Assembly: GCF_009831215.1 (NCBI RefSeq)
Contig: NZ_WUTW01000008.1
Location: 62,001 to 126,000 of the forward strand
DNA: 64,000 nt
Source of the DNA: Actinomadura rayongensis
GTDB taxonomy: Bacteria > Actinomycetota > Actinomycetes > Streptosporangiales > Streptosporangiaceae
Reading direction: 5' to 3'
Shown here: one piece after another, positions 49,655 to 57,922 of the stretch
Position numbering within the stretch: the stretch's first letter is position 1
How the letters are laid out: every line of letters begins with the position of its first letter
Notes under the pieces: model-generated
What the model saw: the letters and a program-made list of their open reading frames with translations, nothing else
Told to the model about the DNA's origin: nothing
Database searches by the model: none
Made by a program: the position numbers and the translations under genes

Positions 49655-49721
49655 GTGTCCGACGAAGGGTACAGAGTAGACCTACCGTGCAGTACGCAGA
49701 GCGACCAATTAAATCGGACAC
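49655..49721. repeat. Widely spaced inverted repeat GTGTCCGA/TCGGACAC
   Basis: Two perfect 8-bp arms (49655-49662 and 49714-49721) are 51 bp apart in the gap upstream of the PF10118 gene. They could be paired operator half-sites, or chance. Confidence 0.3.
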
Positions 49722-49763
49722 ACTGCGACGGGCGCGCGGGATCTGTCCGCCGGTGACAAAGTC

Positions 49764-50576
49764 TCAGGTCGCGATGCGCTCGGCCCCGGTGTAGACGTTC
49801 ATCGTCTCGCCGCGCAGGAACCCCACGAGCGTCAGCCCGGCGTCCTCGGCGAGGTCCACCGCGAGCGACGACGGCGCCGACACCGCCGCCAGTACGGGGA
49901 TCCCGGCCTGCGCCGCCTTCTGCGTCAGCTCGAAGGACGCGCGCCCGCTCACCATGAGGATCCGCCCCGACAGCGGCAGCAGATCGGCGCGCAGCGCCCA
50001 GCCGACGACCTTGTCGACGGCGTTGTGGCGCCCGACGTCCTCGCGGACGGCCAGCGGTTCCCCCGCCGCGTCGAACAGTCCGGCGGCGTGCAGCCCGCCC
50101 GTCCGGTCGAAGACACGCTGCGCCGCGCGGAGCCGGTCCGGCAGGGACGCGAGGACGGCGGCGGTGACGGTCACGGGGTCGGCGGCGACGTCGTAGGGCC
50201 GCTCGGCCGCCAGCGCCTCGATGCTGGACTTGCCGCACACGCCGCACGCGCTCGTCGTCGTGAACGCGCGGGTCAGCGCCGCCTCGGGCGGATTGACGCC
50301 GGGCGCGAGCACCACGTCCAGGGTGTTCTGCTCGGTCGTGTCGGCGCAGTACCGCAGCGCGGCGACGTCGCCGGGCCCGCCGATGATCCCCTCGGCGGCG
50401 AGGAAGCCCGTCACGAGGTCGAAGTCGGCGCCGGGCGTCCGCATCGTGATCGTCAGCGGCCGTCCCGCGACGCGGATCTCCAGCGGTTCCTCGACCGCGA
50501 GCGTGTCGGGCCGCCGGCCGGCCGCTCCGGTGGTGCTCAGCCGCAGGACCGGCCTGCGCACGGTGATCCGCCCCAT
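49764..50576 (-). CDS. fdhD: Formate dehydrogenase accessory sulfurtransferase FdhD
   Basis: 270 aa. Transfers sulfur from IscS to the molybdenum cofactor of formate dehydrogenase. The active CxxC motif is in SACGVCGK (about 116) and the GRHNAVDK and SGRASFEL segments are conserved. The formate dehydrogenase itself is not in this window. The ATG is preceded by TAGCGT and 6 bases (leaderless). Confidence 0.95.
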   Translation of the reverse strand: MGRITVRRPVLRLSTTGAAGRRPDTLAVEEPLEIRVAGRPLTITMRTPGADFDLVTGFLAAEGIIGGPGDVAALRYCADTTEQNTLDVVLAPGVNPPEAALTRAFTTTSACGVCGKSSIEALAAERPYDVAADPVTVTAAVLASLPDRLRAAQRVFDRTGGLHAAGLFDAAGEPLAVREDVGRHNAVDKVVGWALRADLLPLSGRILMVSGRASFELTQKAAQAGIPVLAAVSAPSSLAVDLAEDAGLTLVGFLRGETMNVYTGAERIAT

Positions 50577-50582
50577 GGGGGC

Positions 50583-50588
50583 ACGCTA
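50583..50588 (-). promoter_or_regulatory. -10 box of fdhD
   Basis: Minus-strand TAGCGT, 6 bases before the fdhD ATG; overlaps the stop of the upstream TRIC gene. Confidence 0.4.
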
Positions 50589-51215
50589 CCCCGGAACTCC
50601 GCGCGGACGCGGCGTCCGCCAGCCGTACCGCAGCGCGAGGAGCCGCAGCGCGAACGCCAGCGCCGCCGCCCCGGCCGTCACGGCGCCGCCGCCCGCCCCG
50701 AGCACGTGCGCCACCGCGACGACGGACGCGCCGAGCGCGGCGGGCAGCGCGTAGAGCTGCCGGTCGTACAGCACGGACGGGACCTGCCCGCTCAGCACGT
50801 CCCGCAGCACGCCGCCGCCGACGGCCGTGACGACCCCGAGCAGCACCGCGTGCACCGGCGACAGCCCGAACGCCAGCGCCTTCCCCGTCCCGGTCGCGCA
50901 GAACAGCCCGAGCCCGGCGGCGTCGAAGAACAGGACGGCGGGCAGCAGCCGCGTCACCTGCGGGTGCCAGAAGAAGACGAGCGCGGACGCGGCGAGCGGC
51001 ATCACGACGTACCCGACGCTCGTGAACGCCTTCGGCGGGACGGCCCCGATCGCGACGTCCCGCAGGATCCCGCCGCCGAGCGCCGTCGCTCCGGCGAGGA
51101 CGGCCATGCCGACGAGGTCGAGCCGCTGCCGGACGGCCGTGAGCGCGCCGGACAGCGCGAACACGAAGATGCCCGCGAGGTCCAGCGCGGCAGGGAGGCC
51201 CATGCAGACGATCAT
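50586..51215 (-). CDS. TRIC/UPF0126-family membrane protein
   Basis: 209 aa with seven predicted helices in two repeats; ALGGGILRDVAIG and AVGGGVLRDVLSG mark the two halves, as in trimeric intracellular cation channels, which conduct K+ or Na+. Starts at ATG 51215 or ATG 51203. It overlaps no neighbour but ends within the fdhD promoter. Confidence 0.92.
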   Translation of the reverse strand: MIVCMGLPAALDLAGIFVFALSGALTAVRQRLDLVGMAVLAGATALGGGILRDVAIGAVPPKAFTSVGYVVMPLAASALVFFWHPQVTRLLPAVLFFDAAGLGLFCATGTGKALAFGLSPVHAVLLGVVTAVGGGVLRDVLSGQVPSVLYDRQLYALPAALGASVVAVAHVLGAGGGAVTAGAAALAFALRLLALRYGWRTPRPRGVPG

Positions 51216-51235
51216 GCCCCGGACCGGGCGCGCCG

Positions 51236-51418
51236 TCACCGCCGCCCGTCGACGTTCCAGTTCGCGACGATCGCGGCGAACGGCGGGATGACCATCGCCA
51301 CGACCGCCATGACGACGGCGGCGGGCACGGAGAAGCGCCACACGACCGTCCAGGCCAGGACGAACAGGACCAGGCAGACGCCCATCATGATCCCGTACGC
51401 GACCTTGCGCCGTCTCAT
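51236..51418 (-). CDS. DUF3099-like small membrane protein
   Basis: 60 aa with two helices (MMGVCLVLFVLAW and AVVMAVVAMVIPPFAAIVAN), matching the DUF3099 pattern. Function unknown. The ATG is preceded by TACGGT and 6 bases. It lies 20 bp upstream of the TRIC gene on the same strand. Confidence 0.82.
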   Translation of the reverse strand: MRRRKVAYGIMMGVCLVLFVLAWTVVWRFSVPAAVVMAVVAMVIPPFAAIVANWNVDGRR

Positions 51419-51424
51419 GCTTCC

Positions 51425-51430
51425 ACCGTA
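51425..51430 (-). promoter_or_regulatory. -10 box of the DUF3099 gene
   Basis: Minus-strand TACGGT, 6 bases before the ATG; leaderless pattern. Confidence 0.4.
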
Positions 51431-51537
51431 CGCGCCGAGAGATCGCCGCGAACCGCGCGGACACTGCGTGGGAGCGGCCCCGGACGCTCCGATACGTTCG
51501 GGAGCGGAACCGAACTGGACTCTGGAAGGACGCCTGG

Positions 51538-52308
51538 ATGGACCTGTTCAGCCTGGCCGGGAAGACCGCGCTGGTCACCGGAGGAACCCGAGGGATCGGC
51601 CTGATGATCGCCCGCGGCCTGCTCCAGGCGGGCGCGGCGAAGGTCGTCATCAGCTCCCGGAAGGCCGAGGCGTGCGAGAAGGCCGCCGCCGAGCTGTCGG
51701 CGTTCGGGACGGTGACGGCGATCCCCGCGGACGTCAGCACCGAGGCCGAGTGCGTGCGCCTCGCCGAGGCGGTGACCGCCGAGCTGGACGGCGGCGCGCT
51801 GCACGTCCTCGTCAACAACGCGGGGGCGACGTGGGGCGCGCCGCTGGAGGAGTTCCCGGCGGCGGCGTGGGACAAGGTCGTGGACCTCAACCTGAAGTCG
51901 CCGTTCTACCTCACCCGGGCGCTGCTGCCCGCGCTGCGCGCGGCGGCGGTCGAGGGCGACCCGGCGCGCGTGATCAACATCGGCTCGGTGGACGGCATCA
52001 TGACGCCCGGCGAGCGCTACGCGTACACGACGAGCAAGGCCGGGGTCCACCAGCTCACCCGCGTCCTCGCCAAGGAGCTGGGGCCACAGCAGATCACCGT
52101 CAACGCCGTCGCGCCCGGGCCGTTCGAGTCCAAGATGATGGCGGCGACGCTCGATGCGTTCGGCGAGATCATCAGCGAGACGGTCCCGCTGAAGCGCATC
52201 GGCCGGCCGGACGACATGGCGGGCGTCGCGGTGTTCCTCGCCAGCCGCGCCGGGTCGTACGTCAACGGCGCGGTCATCCCGGTGGACGGCGGGCTCACCA
52301 CCCTGTGA
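51538..52308 (+). CDS. SDR-family oxidoreductase (FabG-like)
   Basis: 256 aa classical short-chain dehydrogenase: TGGTRGIG cofactor loop, NNAGA, catalytic Ser region INIGSVDG and YTTSK. The R after the loop (SSRK) suggests NADPH. Substrate unknown. ATG 51538 has GGAAGGA upstream. A hairpin follows. Confidence 0.93.
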   Translation: MDLFSLAGKTALVTGGTRGIGLMIARGLLQAGAAKVVISSRKAEACEKAAAELSAFGTVTAIPADVSTEAECVRLAEAVTAELDGGALHVLVNNAGATWGAPLEEFPAAAWDKVVDLNLKSPFYLTRALLPALRAAAVEGDPARVINIGSVDGIMTPGERYAYTTSKAGVHQLTRVLAKELGPQQITVNAVAPGPFESKMMAATLDAFGEIISETVPLKRIGRPDDMAGVAVFLASRAGSYVNGAVIPVDGGLTTL

Positions 52309-52315
52309 CGCGCGG

Positions 52316-52340
52316 GCCGCGGGGGCCGGTCCTCCGCGGC
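52316..52340. terminator. Hairpin between convergent genes
   Basis: Perfect 7-bp arms GCCGCGG (52316-52322) and CCGCGGC (52334-52340) with an 11-base loop. Confidence 0.45.
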
Positions 52341-52631
52341 TCACTCGAACAGCGAGTGGTGCTCGCCGCGCCGGCGCCGCCGGACCACCCGCCGGCCGAC
52401 CACCACGGCGTCGGCGAGCGCGACGGCGGCGATCACCGCCATGACGACGCCGAGCCAGGGCAGCCCGGCGGCGAAGCTCAGCACGGCGAGCGCGACGCTC
52501 GCGACCAGGCCGAACGCCGCCAGCCCGAGCCGCAGGTTCAGCGGGCTGCGGCCCCACGGCGCGCCGCCGAGCGCGCTGCCGCGCTCCATCCCGTGCCGCC
52601 GTCCGTTCTCGGTGTCGCGCTCGGTCTTCAT
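52341..52631 (-). CDS. Small membrane protein, possibly DUF6343
   Basis: 96 aa: a polar N-terminus with SALGGAPWGRSPLNLRLGLA, two helices (about 35-55 and 58-78) and a basic tail ending SLFE. The SPLNLRLGLAAFGL region resembles DUF6343 proteins of actinobacteria, but from memory only. ATG follows GGCAGGGGGC. Divergent from the antiporter operon. Confidence 0.7.
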   Translation of the reverse strand: MKTERDTENGRRHGMERGSALGGAPWGRSPLNLRLGLAAFGLVASVALAVLSFAAGLPWLGVVMAVIAAVALADAVVVGRRVVRRRRRGEHHSLFE

Positions 52632-52758
52632 GGCCGCCCCCTGCCCGGTGCCATGGCGTGACATGCAGGAATTCGCGGCTTTCGTCCGAAGCGCATGATC
52701 GCGCGCTCGCGGGTACCAACCGGTCGTGACGGGACGACGCCGGGACGCGGGAGCGCGC

Positions 52759-53220
52759 ATGCGGGGAGCGAGACGGGCGGTGGCGGTCGCGGCGACCGCC
52801 GTGCTGTGCTTCGCGCTGTACGTCGCGCTGATCTCCGAGATCGTCTGGCCGCAGCTCGTCGTGGCGGGCGTCGCGGCCGTGGTCGCGTCGGGCGCCGGGT
52901 ACGCCGCCGCACGGCTGCTGACCAGCGGCCCGGAGCGTCCCGAGCCCGCGTGGCGCGGCGGCATGGCGCGGGCCGCCGCGGCGGTGCCGGTGCAGATCGT
53001 CGCGGACGCGCGGTGGCTGGCGCTGCCGGTGCCGTCCGGCGCGCGCGCCGAGTTCCACGGCCCCGCGCCCGCCGGACCGGACTGGACGGGCCTGGTCACG
53101 CTGCTGCTGTCCGCCGCGCCCGGGACGTTCGTCACGCAGATCGACCCACAGCGGGGCACGTTCGTCCTGCACCGGCTGGGGCCCGGGCCCGACCTGGTCG
53201 AACGGGGGCTCGGCCGGTGA
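52759..53220 (+). CDS. mrpE: Cation/proton antiporter subunit E (MrpE/MnhE)
   Basis: 153 aa with N-terminal membrane helices and a soluble C-terminal part, first gene of a seven-gene Mrp/Mbh-type operon. PGTFVTQID is characteristic of MrpE. ATG 52759 has GGGAG 6 bases upstream; GTG 52726 is longer without a site. Its TGA overlaps the next GTG. Confidence 0.88.
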   Translation: MRGARRAVAVAATAVLCFALYVALISEIVWPQLVVAGVAAVVASGAGYAAARLLTSGPERPEPAWRGGMARAAAAVPVQIVADARWLALPVPSGARAEFHGPAPAGPDWTGLVTLLLSAAPGTFVTQIDPQRGTFVLHRLGPGPDLVERGLGR

Positions 53221-53486
53221 GCGGCGGCGTCCGCGCCGAGTGGGCGCTGCCCGCGCTGGTCCTGCTCGCCGGGGGCCTCGCGCCGTGCCTGGCCGCCCTG
53301 CTGCGCGGCGGCCCGCTGGCCCGGCTCGCCGCGCTGAGCGCCGCCGGGACGATCGCGACGCTGCTGCTCGTCCTGCTGTCGGTCGCCTACGCCCGTCCCG
53401 CCTACCTCGACGCCGCGCTGCTGCTGGCCCTGCTGTCCCTGGCCGGCGTCCTCGTTTACGCCCGCTTCTTCGGGAGAATCCTGTGA
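53217..53486 (+). CDS. mrpF: Antiporter subunit F (MrpF/MnhF)
   Basis: 89 aa with three helices. Size, position between E and G and the PAYLDAALLLALLS segment fit MrpF. GTGA overlaps on both sides give strict coupling. Confidence 0.8.
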   Translation: MSGGVRAEWALPALVLLAGGLAPCLAALLRGGPLARLAALSAAGTIATLLLVLLSVAYARPAYLDAALLLALLSLAGVLVYARFFGRIL

Positions 53487-53776
53487 GCGCGGTTCTGGTC
53501 TGGGCCGGAGTCGTGGTCGCCGTCGTCTCGGCGGTGCGGCTGCTCGTGAACCCGCAGGTGCACGGTCGGCTGCATCTGTCCGGGCCGGTGGCGGTGCTCG
53601 CGGCGCCGCTCGTCACGGCCGGGCTGCTGCTCGCGCCGGACGCGCGGACGACCTGGCACGACGGCGTGAAGATCGTGGTCATCGCGCTGCTCGTCGTGCT
53701 CAGCGGCCCCGCCGCCGTCGTCGCGACCGCGCGCGCCGCGCATCCGCGCCGGACGGACGGCGAGAGCGGTGGCTGA
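53483..53776 (+). CDS. mrpG: Antiporter subunit G (MrpG/MnhG)
   Basis: 97 aa with three helices; the RLLVNPQVHGRLH and VAVLAAPLVTAGLLL regions fit the MrpG family. GTG 53483 overlaps the F stop. Confidence 0.82.
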   Translation: MSAVLVWAGVVVAVVSAVRLLVNPQVHGRLHLSGPVAVLAAPLVTAGLLLAPDARTTWHDGVKIVVIALLVVLSGPAAVVATARAAHPRRTDGESGG

Positions 53777-54065
53777 GCTGATGGCTGACGCGTTGGTCGT
53801 CGCGGCGCTGCTGCTCACCGCCGGGGCCGCGACCGGCGTCGTGCTGACGCGCGATCCGGGACGGCAGGCGATCGTCCTGTCCGGGTACGGGCTCGCGCTC
53901 GGCGTGCTGTTCGTCGTGCTCCAGGCCCCGGACGTGGCGATGTCGCAGATCGGCGTCGGCACGGTCGTCCTCCCGCTGCTGGTCGTGCTCGCCCTGCGCG
54001 CCGCGCGGACGGCGGGCAAGGCCGCGCGGAAGCGCGCCGCCGCGCGCGAGGAGGACGGCGCATGA
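53769..54065 (+). CDS. MbhD/DUF4040-type antiporter subunit
   Basis: 98 aa with three helices. QAPDVAMSQIGVGTVVLPLL is the conserved DUF4040 signature, which elsewhere forms the C-terminal part of MrpA or stands alone as MbhD. GTG 53769 overlaps MrpG by 8 bp; ATG 53781 is an alternative. Here it stands alone, with no MrpA NuoL-like part. Confidence 0.85.
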   Translation: MAELMADALVVAALLLTAGAATGVVLTRDPGRQAIVLSGYGLALGVLFVVLQAPDVAMSQIGVGTVVLPLLVVLALRAARTAGKAARKRAAAREEDGA

Positions 54066-54781
54066 CGCCCCGCGCCCGCACCGCCGTGTTCTTCGCGGGG
54101 GCCGCCGGCATCGCCGTGCTGCTGCTCCTCGCCCTGCCCGGAATGCCGTCCTTCGGGCTCGGCGCGCACCCGTACGGCGCGCGGGCCGTCCGCGCCGGGA
54201 CCGACCAGGACACCCCCAACATCATCGCGTCGGTCAACTTCGACCAGCGCGCGCTGGACACGGTCGGCGAGGAGCTGATCCTGTTCGCGGCGGCGCTCGG
54301 CGCGGTGGTGCTGCTGCGCGCCGTCCGGGACGAGCGGCTGCGCGCGGGCGGCGACCTGCGGCACGGCCCCGCCGACGTGTTCGACGCGCTCCGCCTCACC
54401 GGCGCGCTGCTGCTGCCGGTGACGCTCGTCGTCGGCGCGTACGTCGTCGCGAACGGCTACTCCTCGCCCGGCGGCGGGTTCCAGGGCGGCGTCGTCCTCG
54501 CGAGCGCGCTGCACCTGGTCTACCTGGCCGGGGACTACCCGGCGCTGAAGCGGCTGCGGCCGATCCCGCCGTTCGAGGTCGCCGAGTCGTCGGCCGCCGC
54601 GCTGTTCGTCGTGTCCGCGCTCGCGGCCGGGGCGCTGACGGCGACCGAGCGCGGCGCGCGGACGGTCCCGTGGCTGAACGCGGTCGTCGGCGTGGAGGTC
54701 GCGTGCGGGTTCGTCATCGTGCTCGCCCGGTTCTTCGAGCAGGCGCTGGAGATCAGGCCGCGCCGGAAGGAGGCCCGGTGA
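54062..54781 (+). CDS. mrpB: Antiporter subunit B with MbhE-like N-terminus
   Basis: 239 aa. The first 90 residues resemble MbhE ([17 protein letters not shown]), then an MnhB domain with [18 protein letters not shown]. So it is a fusion of the MbhE and MrpB (MbhF) equivalents. ATG overlaps the previous stop. Confidence 0.88.
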   Translation: MTPRARTAVFFAGAAGIAVLLLLALPGMPSFGLGAHPYGARAVRAGTDQDTPNIIASVNFDQRALDTVGEELILFAAALGAVVLLRAVRDERLRAGGDLRHGPADVFDALRLTGALLLPVTLVVGAYVVANGYSSPGGGFQGGVVLASALHLVYLAGDYPALKRLRPIPPFEVAESSAAALFVVSALAAGALTATERGARTVPWLNAVVGVEVACGFVIVLARFFEQALEIRPRRKEAR

Positions 54782-55146
54782 GCTGGGCGGTGTACCTCGT
54801 CCCGCTGTGGATCCTGCTGGTCGGCGTGTACGGGGTCGCGACGACGCGGGACCTCGTCCACGCGATCGTGTGCGTGTCGGTGGCGCAGTCGTCGACCTAC
54901 GTCCTGCTGCTGCTCGTCGGGTACCGCAAGGGCGGGACGGCGCCGGTGTTCTCCGACATCGCGCCCGGGTCCCGTCCGGTCACCGACCCGGTCGTGCAGG
55001 CGATGGCGCTCACCGACATCGTCGTCGGCGCGACGATCACCGCGATGCTGCTGGCGCTCGCCGTCCAGGTCGCCAAGCGGCGCGGCACGCTCGACCCGGG
55101 CGAGCTGCGGTCGCTGGAGAGCGCGGCCACGGACGGGCACCGGTGA
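54778..55146 (+). CDS. mrpC: Antiporter subunit C (MrpC/MnhC, NuoK-like)
   Basis: 122 aa with three helices; [20 protein letters not shown] is the conserved MrpC/NuoK segment. GTG 54778 overlaps the B stop and its own stop overlaps D. Confidence 0.9.
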   Translation: MSWAVYLVPLWILLVGVYGVATTRDLVHAIVCVSVAQSSTYVLLLLVGYRKGGTAPVFSDIAPGSRPVTDPVVQAMALTDIVVGATITAMLLALAVQVAKRRGTLDPGELRSLESAATDGHR

Positions 55147-56897
55147 TCCTCCCGACGGTGATCGGGCTGCCGTGCGGCGCGGCGGCGCTGCTGGCCGCCG
55201 CCGGACGGCTGCTGCCGCGCCGCGTGGTCGACGCGTTCGCCGCCGCCGTCGTCCTCGCGTTGTGCGGGCTGCTCGGCGCCGTCCTCGTCCGGACGACCGG
55301 CGGGCCGCTCACCGAATGGCCCGGCGGCTGGTCGCCGCGCACCGGGGCGCCGGGGATCGCGCTCGTCGCCGACCCGTTCGCGGCGGGCCTCGCGCTGACG
55401 ATCGCCGTGCTCGCGCTCGCGTCGCTGGTCTACTCGTGGCGGTTCTTCACCGAGGTCCACGCGGCGTTCCACGCGCTGCTCCTGCTGTTCACCGGCGCGA
55501 TGTGCGGGTTCGTCCTGACCGGCGATCTGTTCGACCAGTTCGTCTTCTACGAGCTGATGAGCGTGATCGCGGTCGTCCTCACCGGCTACCTGCCCGAGGA
55601 GCCGAAGACCGTCCACGGCGCGCTGAACTTCGGCGTCGTCGCGTCGCTCGGCGGGACGCTCACGCTCACCGGCATTGGCCTGCTGTACGCGCGGACGGGC
55701 GAGCTGAACCTGCTCGTCCTCGGCGACCACGTGGGGACGTCCCGCGACGCGCTGACGACCGCCGGGTTCGTCCTGGTCGCGACGGGCTTCCTGGTGAAGG
55801 CGGCGGCCGTCCCGTTCCACTTCTGGCTGGCCGACGCGCACGCCGTCGCCCCGACGCCCGTCTGCGTGCTGTTCTCCGGCGTCATGGTCGAACTCGGCGT
55901 CTACGCGATCGCCCGGCTGTACTGGACGGTCTTCGCGCACGGGGCGATCGCGGCCGGACGGTCCCTGGCCGTCCTCGGCGCGCTCACCGCGCTGCTCGGC
56001 GCCGTCATGTGCGTCACGCAGCGGCACATCAAGCGGCTGCTGGCCTACTCCACGATCAGCCACGCGGGCCTGCTGCTCGTCGGCGTCGCGCTGCTGGACG
56101 GCCACGCCCTCGCCGGCGCTGCCTGCTACCTGCTCGGTCACGCCGGGGCGAAGGCGGGCCTGTTCCTCGCGGCGGGCACGCTGCTCAACCGGTTCGGCTC
56201 GGTGGACGAGGACACCCTCCACGGGCGCGGACGCGGCCTGCGCGTCACCGCGCCGGTGTTCCTCATCGGCGGGCTTGGGCTCGCCGGGCTGCCGCCGTCC
56301 GGGCTGTGGGCGGGCAAAGCGGTCATCGAGCACGCGGCGGGGGAGCGCGGCTGGTGGTGGGTGACGCCGCTCGCGCTCGCGGTGTCGGCGCTCACCGGCG
56401 GCGCGGTGCTGCGCGTGTGGCTGCACGTGTTCCGGGGCGCGGGGCGTCCGGCCGCGCACGGCGCGTCGGACGAGAAGGCCGAGACCGGACGCGAGCTGCC
56501 GCGCACGCCGTGGACGATGACCGTCCCCGCGCTCGTCCTGGCCGCCGCCGGACTGCTCCTCGGCCTGCTGCCCGGCCTGGCCCGCGCGCTGACGGCCGGG
56601 GCCGCCGTGTTCACCGACACGGCGGCGCTGCACGCGGCGGTGCTCGGGGGCGTCCGGGAACCCGCGCCGCATCCGGCGGCGACGCCGTTCGCGAGCCCGG
56701 ACGGCCTGGCCCTGGCGTTCGCGGGCGTCGCCCTCGCGGCCTTCGTCGCCTGGACGGGCCTGCGGCGCGGCGAGGGACGGGTGACGGGCCGCCTGGTCCG
56801 CCCGCTGCACCTCGCCCATTCCGGCCACGCGGGCGACTACGCGGCCTGGCTCGCCGCCGGGACGGCCGTGTTCGCCGCGCTCCAGCTCTGGCGGTGA
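55143..56897 (+). CDS. mrpD: Antiporter subunit D (MrpD/MnhD, NuoN/M-like)
   Basis: 584 aa with about 14 helices. The proton-channel features are FYELMSV with the key Glu, the lysine in [14 protein letters not shown] and [15 protein letters not shown]. It is the only large NuoL/M/N-like channel subunit in the operon. GTG 55143 overlaps MrpC. The operon should exchange Na+ or K+ for H+ across the membrane. Confidence 0.94.
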   Translation: MILPTVIGLPCGAAALLAAAGRLLPRRVVDAFAAAVVLALCGLLGAVLVRTTGGPLTEWPGGWSPRTGAPGIALVADPFAAGLALTIAVLALASLVYSWRFFTEVHAAFHALLLLFTGAMCGFVLTGDLFDQFVFYELMSVIAVVLTGYLPEEPKTVHGALNFGVVASLGGTLTLTGIGLLYARTGELNLLVLGDHVGTSRDALTTAGFVLVATGFLVKAAAVPFHFWLADAHAVAPTPVCVLFSGVMVELGVYAIARLYWTVFAHGAIAAGRSLAVLGALTALLGAVMCVTQRHIKRLLAYSTISHAGLLLVGVALLDGHALAGAACYLLGHAGAKAGLFLAAGTLLNRFGSVDEDTLHGRGRGLRVTAPVFLIGGLGLAGLPPSGLWAGKAVIEHAAGERGWWWVTPLALAVSALTGGAVLRVWLHVFRGAGRPAAHGASDEKAETGRELPRTPWTMTVPALVLAAAGLLLGLLPGLARALTAGAAVFTDTAALHAAVLGGVREPAPHPAATPFASPDGLALAFAGVALAAFVAWTGLRRGEGRVTGRLVRPLHLAHSGHAGDYAAWLAAGTAVFAALQLWR

Positions 56898-56919
56898 CCA
56901 GTCCGATACCAGCAGTTTG

Positions 56920-56949
56920 TTGATCGTTTGGTGTGTTCCGTGAGATACC
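56920..56949 (+). promoter_or_regulatory. Probable promoter of the SelD homologue
   Basis: An AT-richer island. TTGATC (56920-56925), 18-bp spacer and GATACC (56944-56949), then 7 bases to GTG 56957. Confidence 0.4.
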
Positions 56950-56956
56950 TGCCCCC

Positions 56957-57922
56957 GTGATCGGCCCTCCCGCTCCCCTCCGGCTCACCCGGTACGCCCA
57001 CGGCGGGGGCGGTGCCGGACGCCTCCCGCCCGCCGTCCTGGACCGCCTCGCCCCCGAGGCCCACGGCGACGCCGCCGTCCTGCTCCCGCCCGCCGGACGG
57101 TCCGGCGAGCACGCGGTCGTCTCGGCCGCCGCGTTCTGCGCCCCGGTCGTCGACGACCCCTACGACTGGGGCCGCATCGCCGCCGCCGACGCGTTCTCGC
57201 CCGTCTACGCCGCCGGCGGCCGGCCCGTCATGGCGCTGGACCTGCTCGCCTGGCCGCACGCCGCGCTCGGCGAGGACCTGGCCCGCGAGGTGCTGCGCGG
57301 CGGCCGGGACGGCGCGGCGGCGGCCGGGTGCGTCATCGCGGGCGGCCACGGCGCCGACGGCACCGAGCCGACCTACGGGCTCGCCGTCACCGGCGTCGCC
57401 GACCCCGGCCGGATGCTGCGGCCGGACGCGGGCGTCCCGGGCGTGCCGCTGTCGCTCACCAAGCCGCTCGGCCTCGGCGTCCTCAACGCCCGGCACCGCG
57501 CGACCGGCGAGGCGTTCCCGGCGGCGGTCGCGGCGATGACCCGGCTGAACGCCGCCGCGTCCGGCCTGGCCCTCGCCAACGGAGTCATGTGCGCGGGCGC
57601 GGTCGGCGGGACGGGCCTGCTCGGCCGACTCTTCCGCATCGCCCGCGCGAGCGGCGTCACCGCCGTGGTCGAGGCCGCCGCCGTGCCCTACCTCGACGGC
57701 GCCCGCGCGTCGGTCCGCGACGGGTTCGTCCCGCCCGGCACGCACCACAACCTCGCCTGGGTCGCGGGCGGCACCGACTTCGGCCGGATCGCCGAGGACG
57801 AGCGGCTGCTGCTCGCCGACGCCCAGACCTCCGGCGGCCTGCTGCTGGCCGGAGAGATCCCGGGCGCCCCGGTGATCGGCGAGCTGGTCCCGCGGCGGGA
57901 GGCGCTGCTGGTCGTCCGCTGA
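56957..57922 (+). CDS. selD: SelD (selenophosphate synthetase) homologue lacking catalytic residues
   Basis: 321 aa. The whole fold aligns by eye with E. coli SelD: LTRYAHG, VDDPYDWGRIAA, GGHGADGTEPTYGLAVTG, LTKPLGLGVL, AQTSGGLLL. But the catalytic loop HGAGCGCKISP reads HGGGGAGRLPP, so Cys17, Cys19 and Lys20 are Gly, Gly and Arg. The metal Asp of TTDFF is Ala (SAAAFC) and that of MTDVTG is Ala (CAGAVG). Selenophosphate synthesis by the known mechanism seems impossible. GTG 56957 is preferred from family N-terminal length; GTG 56933 is longer. No stop or frameshift is seen. It ends abutting convergent prpE. Confidence 0.88.
   Translation: MIGPPAPLRLTRYAHGGGGAGRLPPAVLDRLAPEAHGDAAVLLPPAGRSGEHAVVSAAAFCAPVVDDPYDWGRIAAADAFSPVYAAGGRPVMALDLLAWPHAALGEDLAREVLRGGRDGAAAAGCVIAGGHGADGTEPTYGLAVTGVADPGRMLRPDAGVPGVPLSLTKPLGLGVLNARHRATGEAFPAAVAAMTRLNAAASGLALANGVMCAGAVGGTGLLGRLFRIARASGVTAVVEAAAVPYLDGARASVRDGFVPPGTHHNLAWVAGGTDFGRIAEDERLLLADAQTSGGLLLAGEIPGAPVIGELVPRREALLVVR

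Noticed and set aside
56933-57922. Frameshift or sequencing error explaining the altered SelD loop
   Set aside because: The frame is collinear with SelD before and after the altered sites, and changes are at several separate conserved positions, so a local shift cannot explain them.
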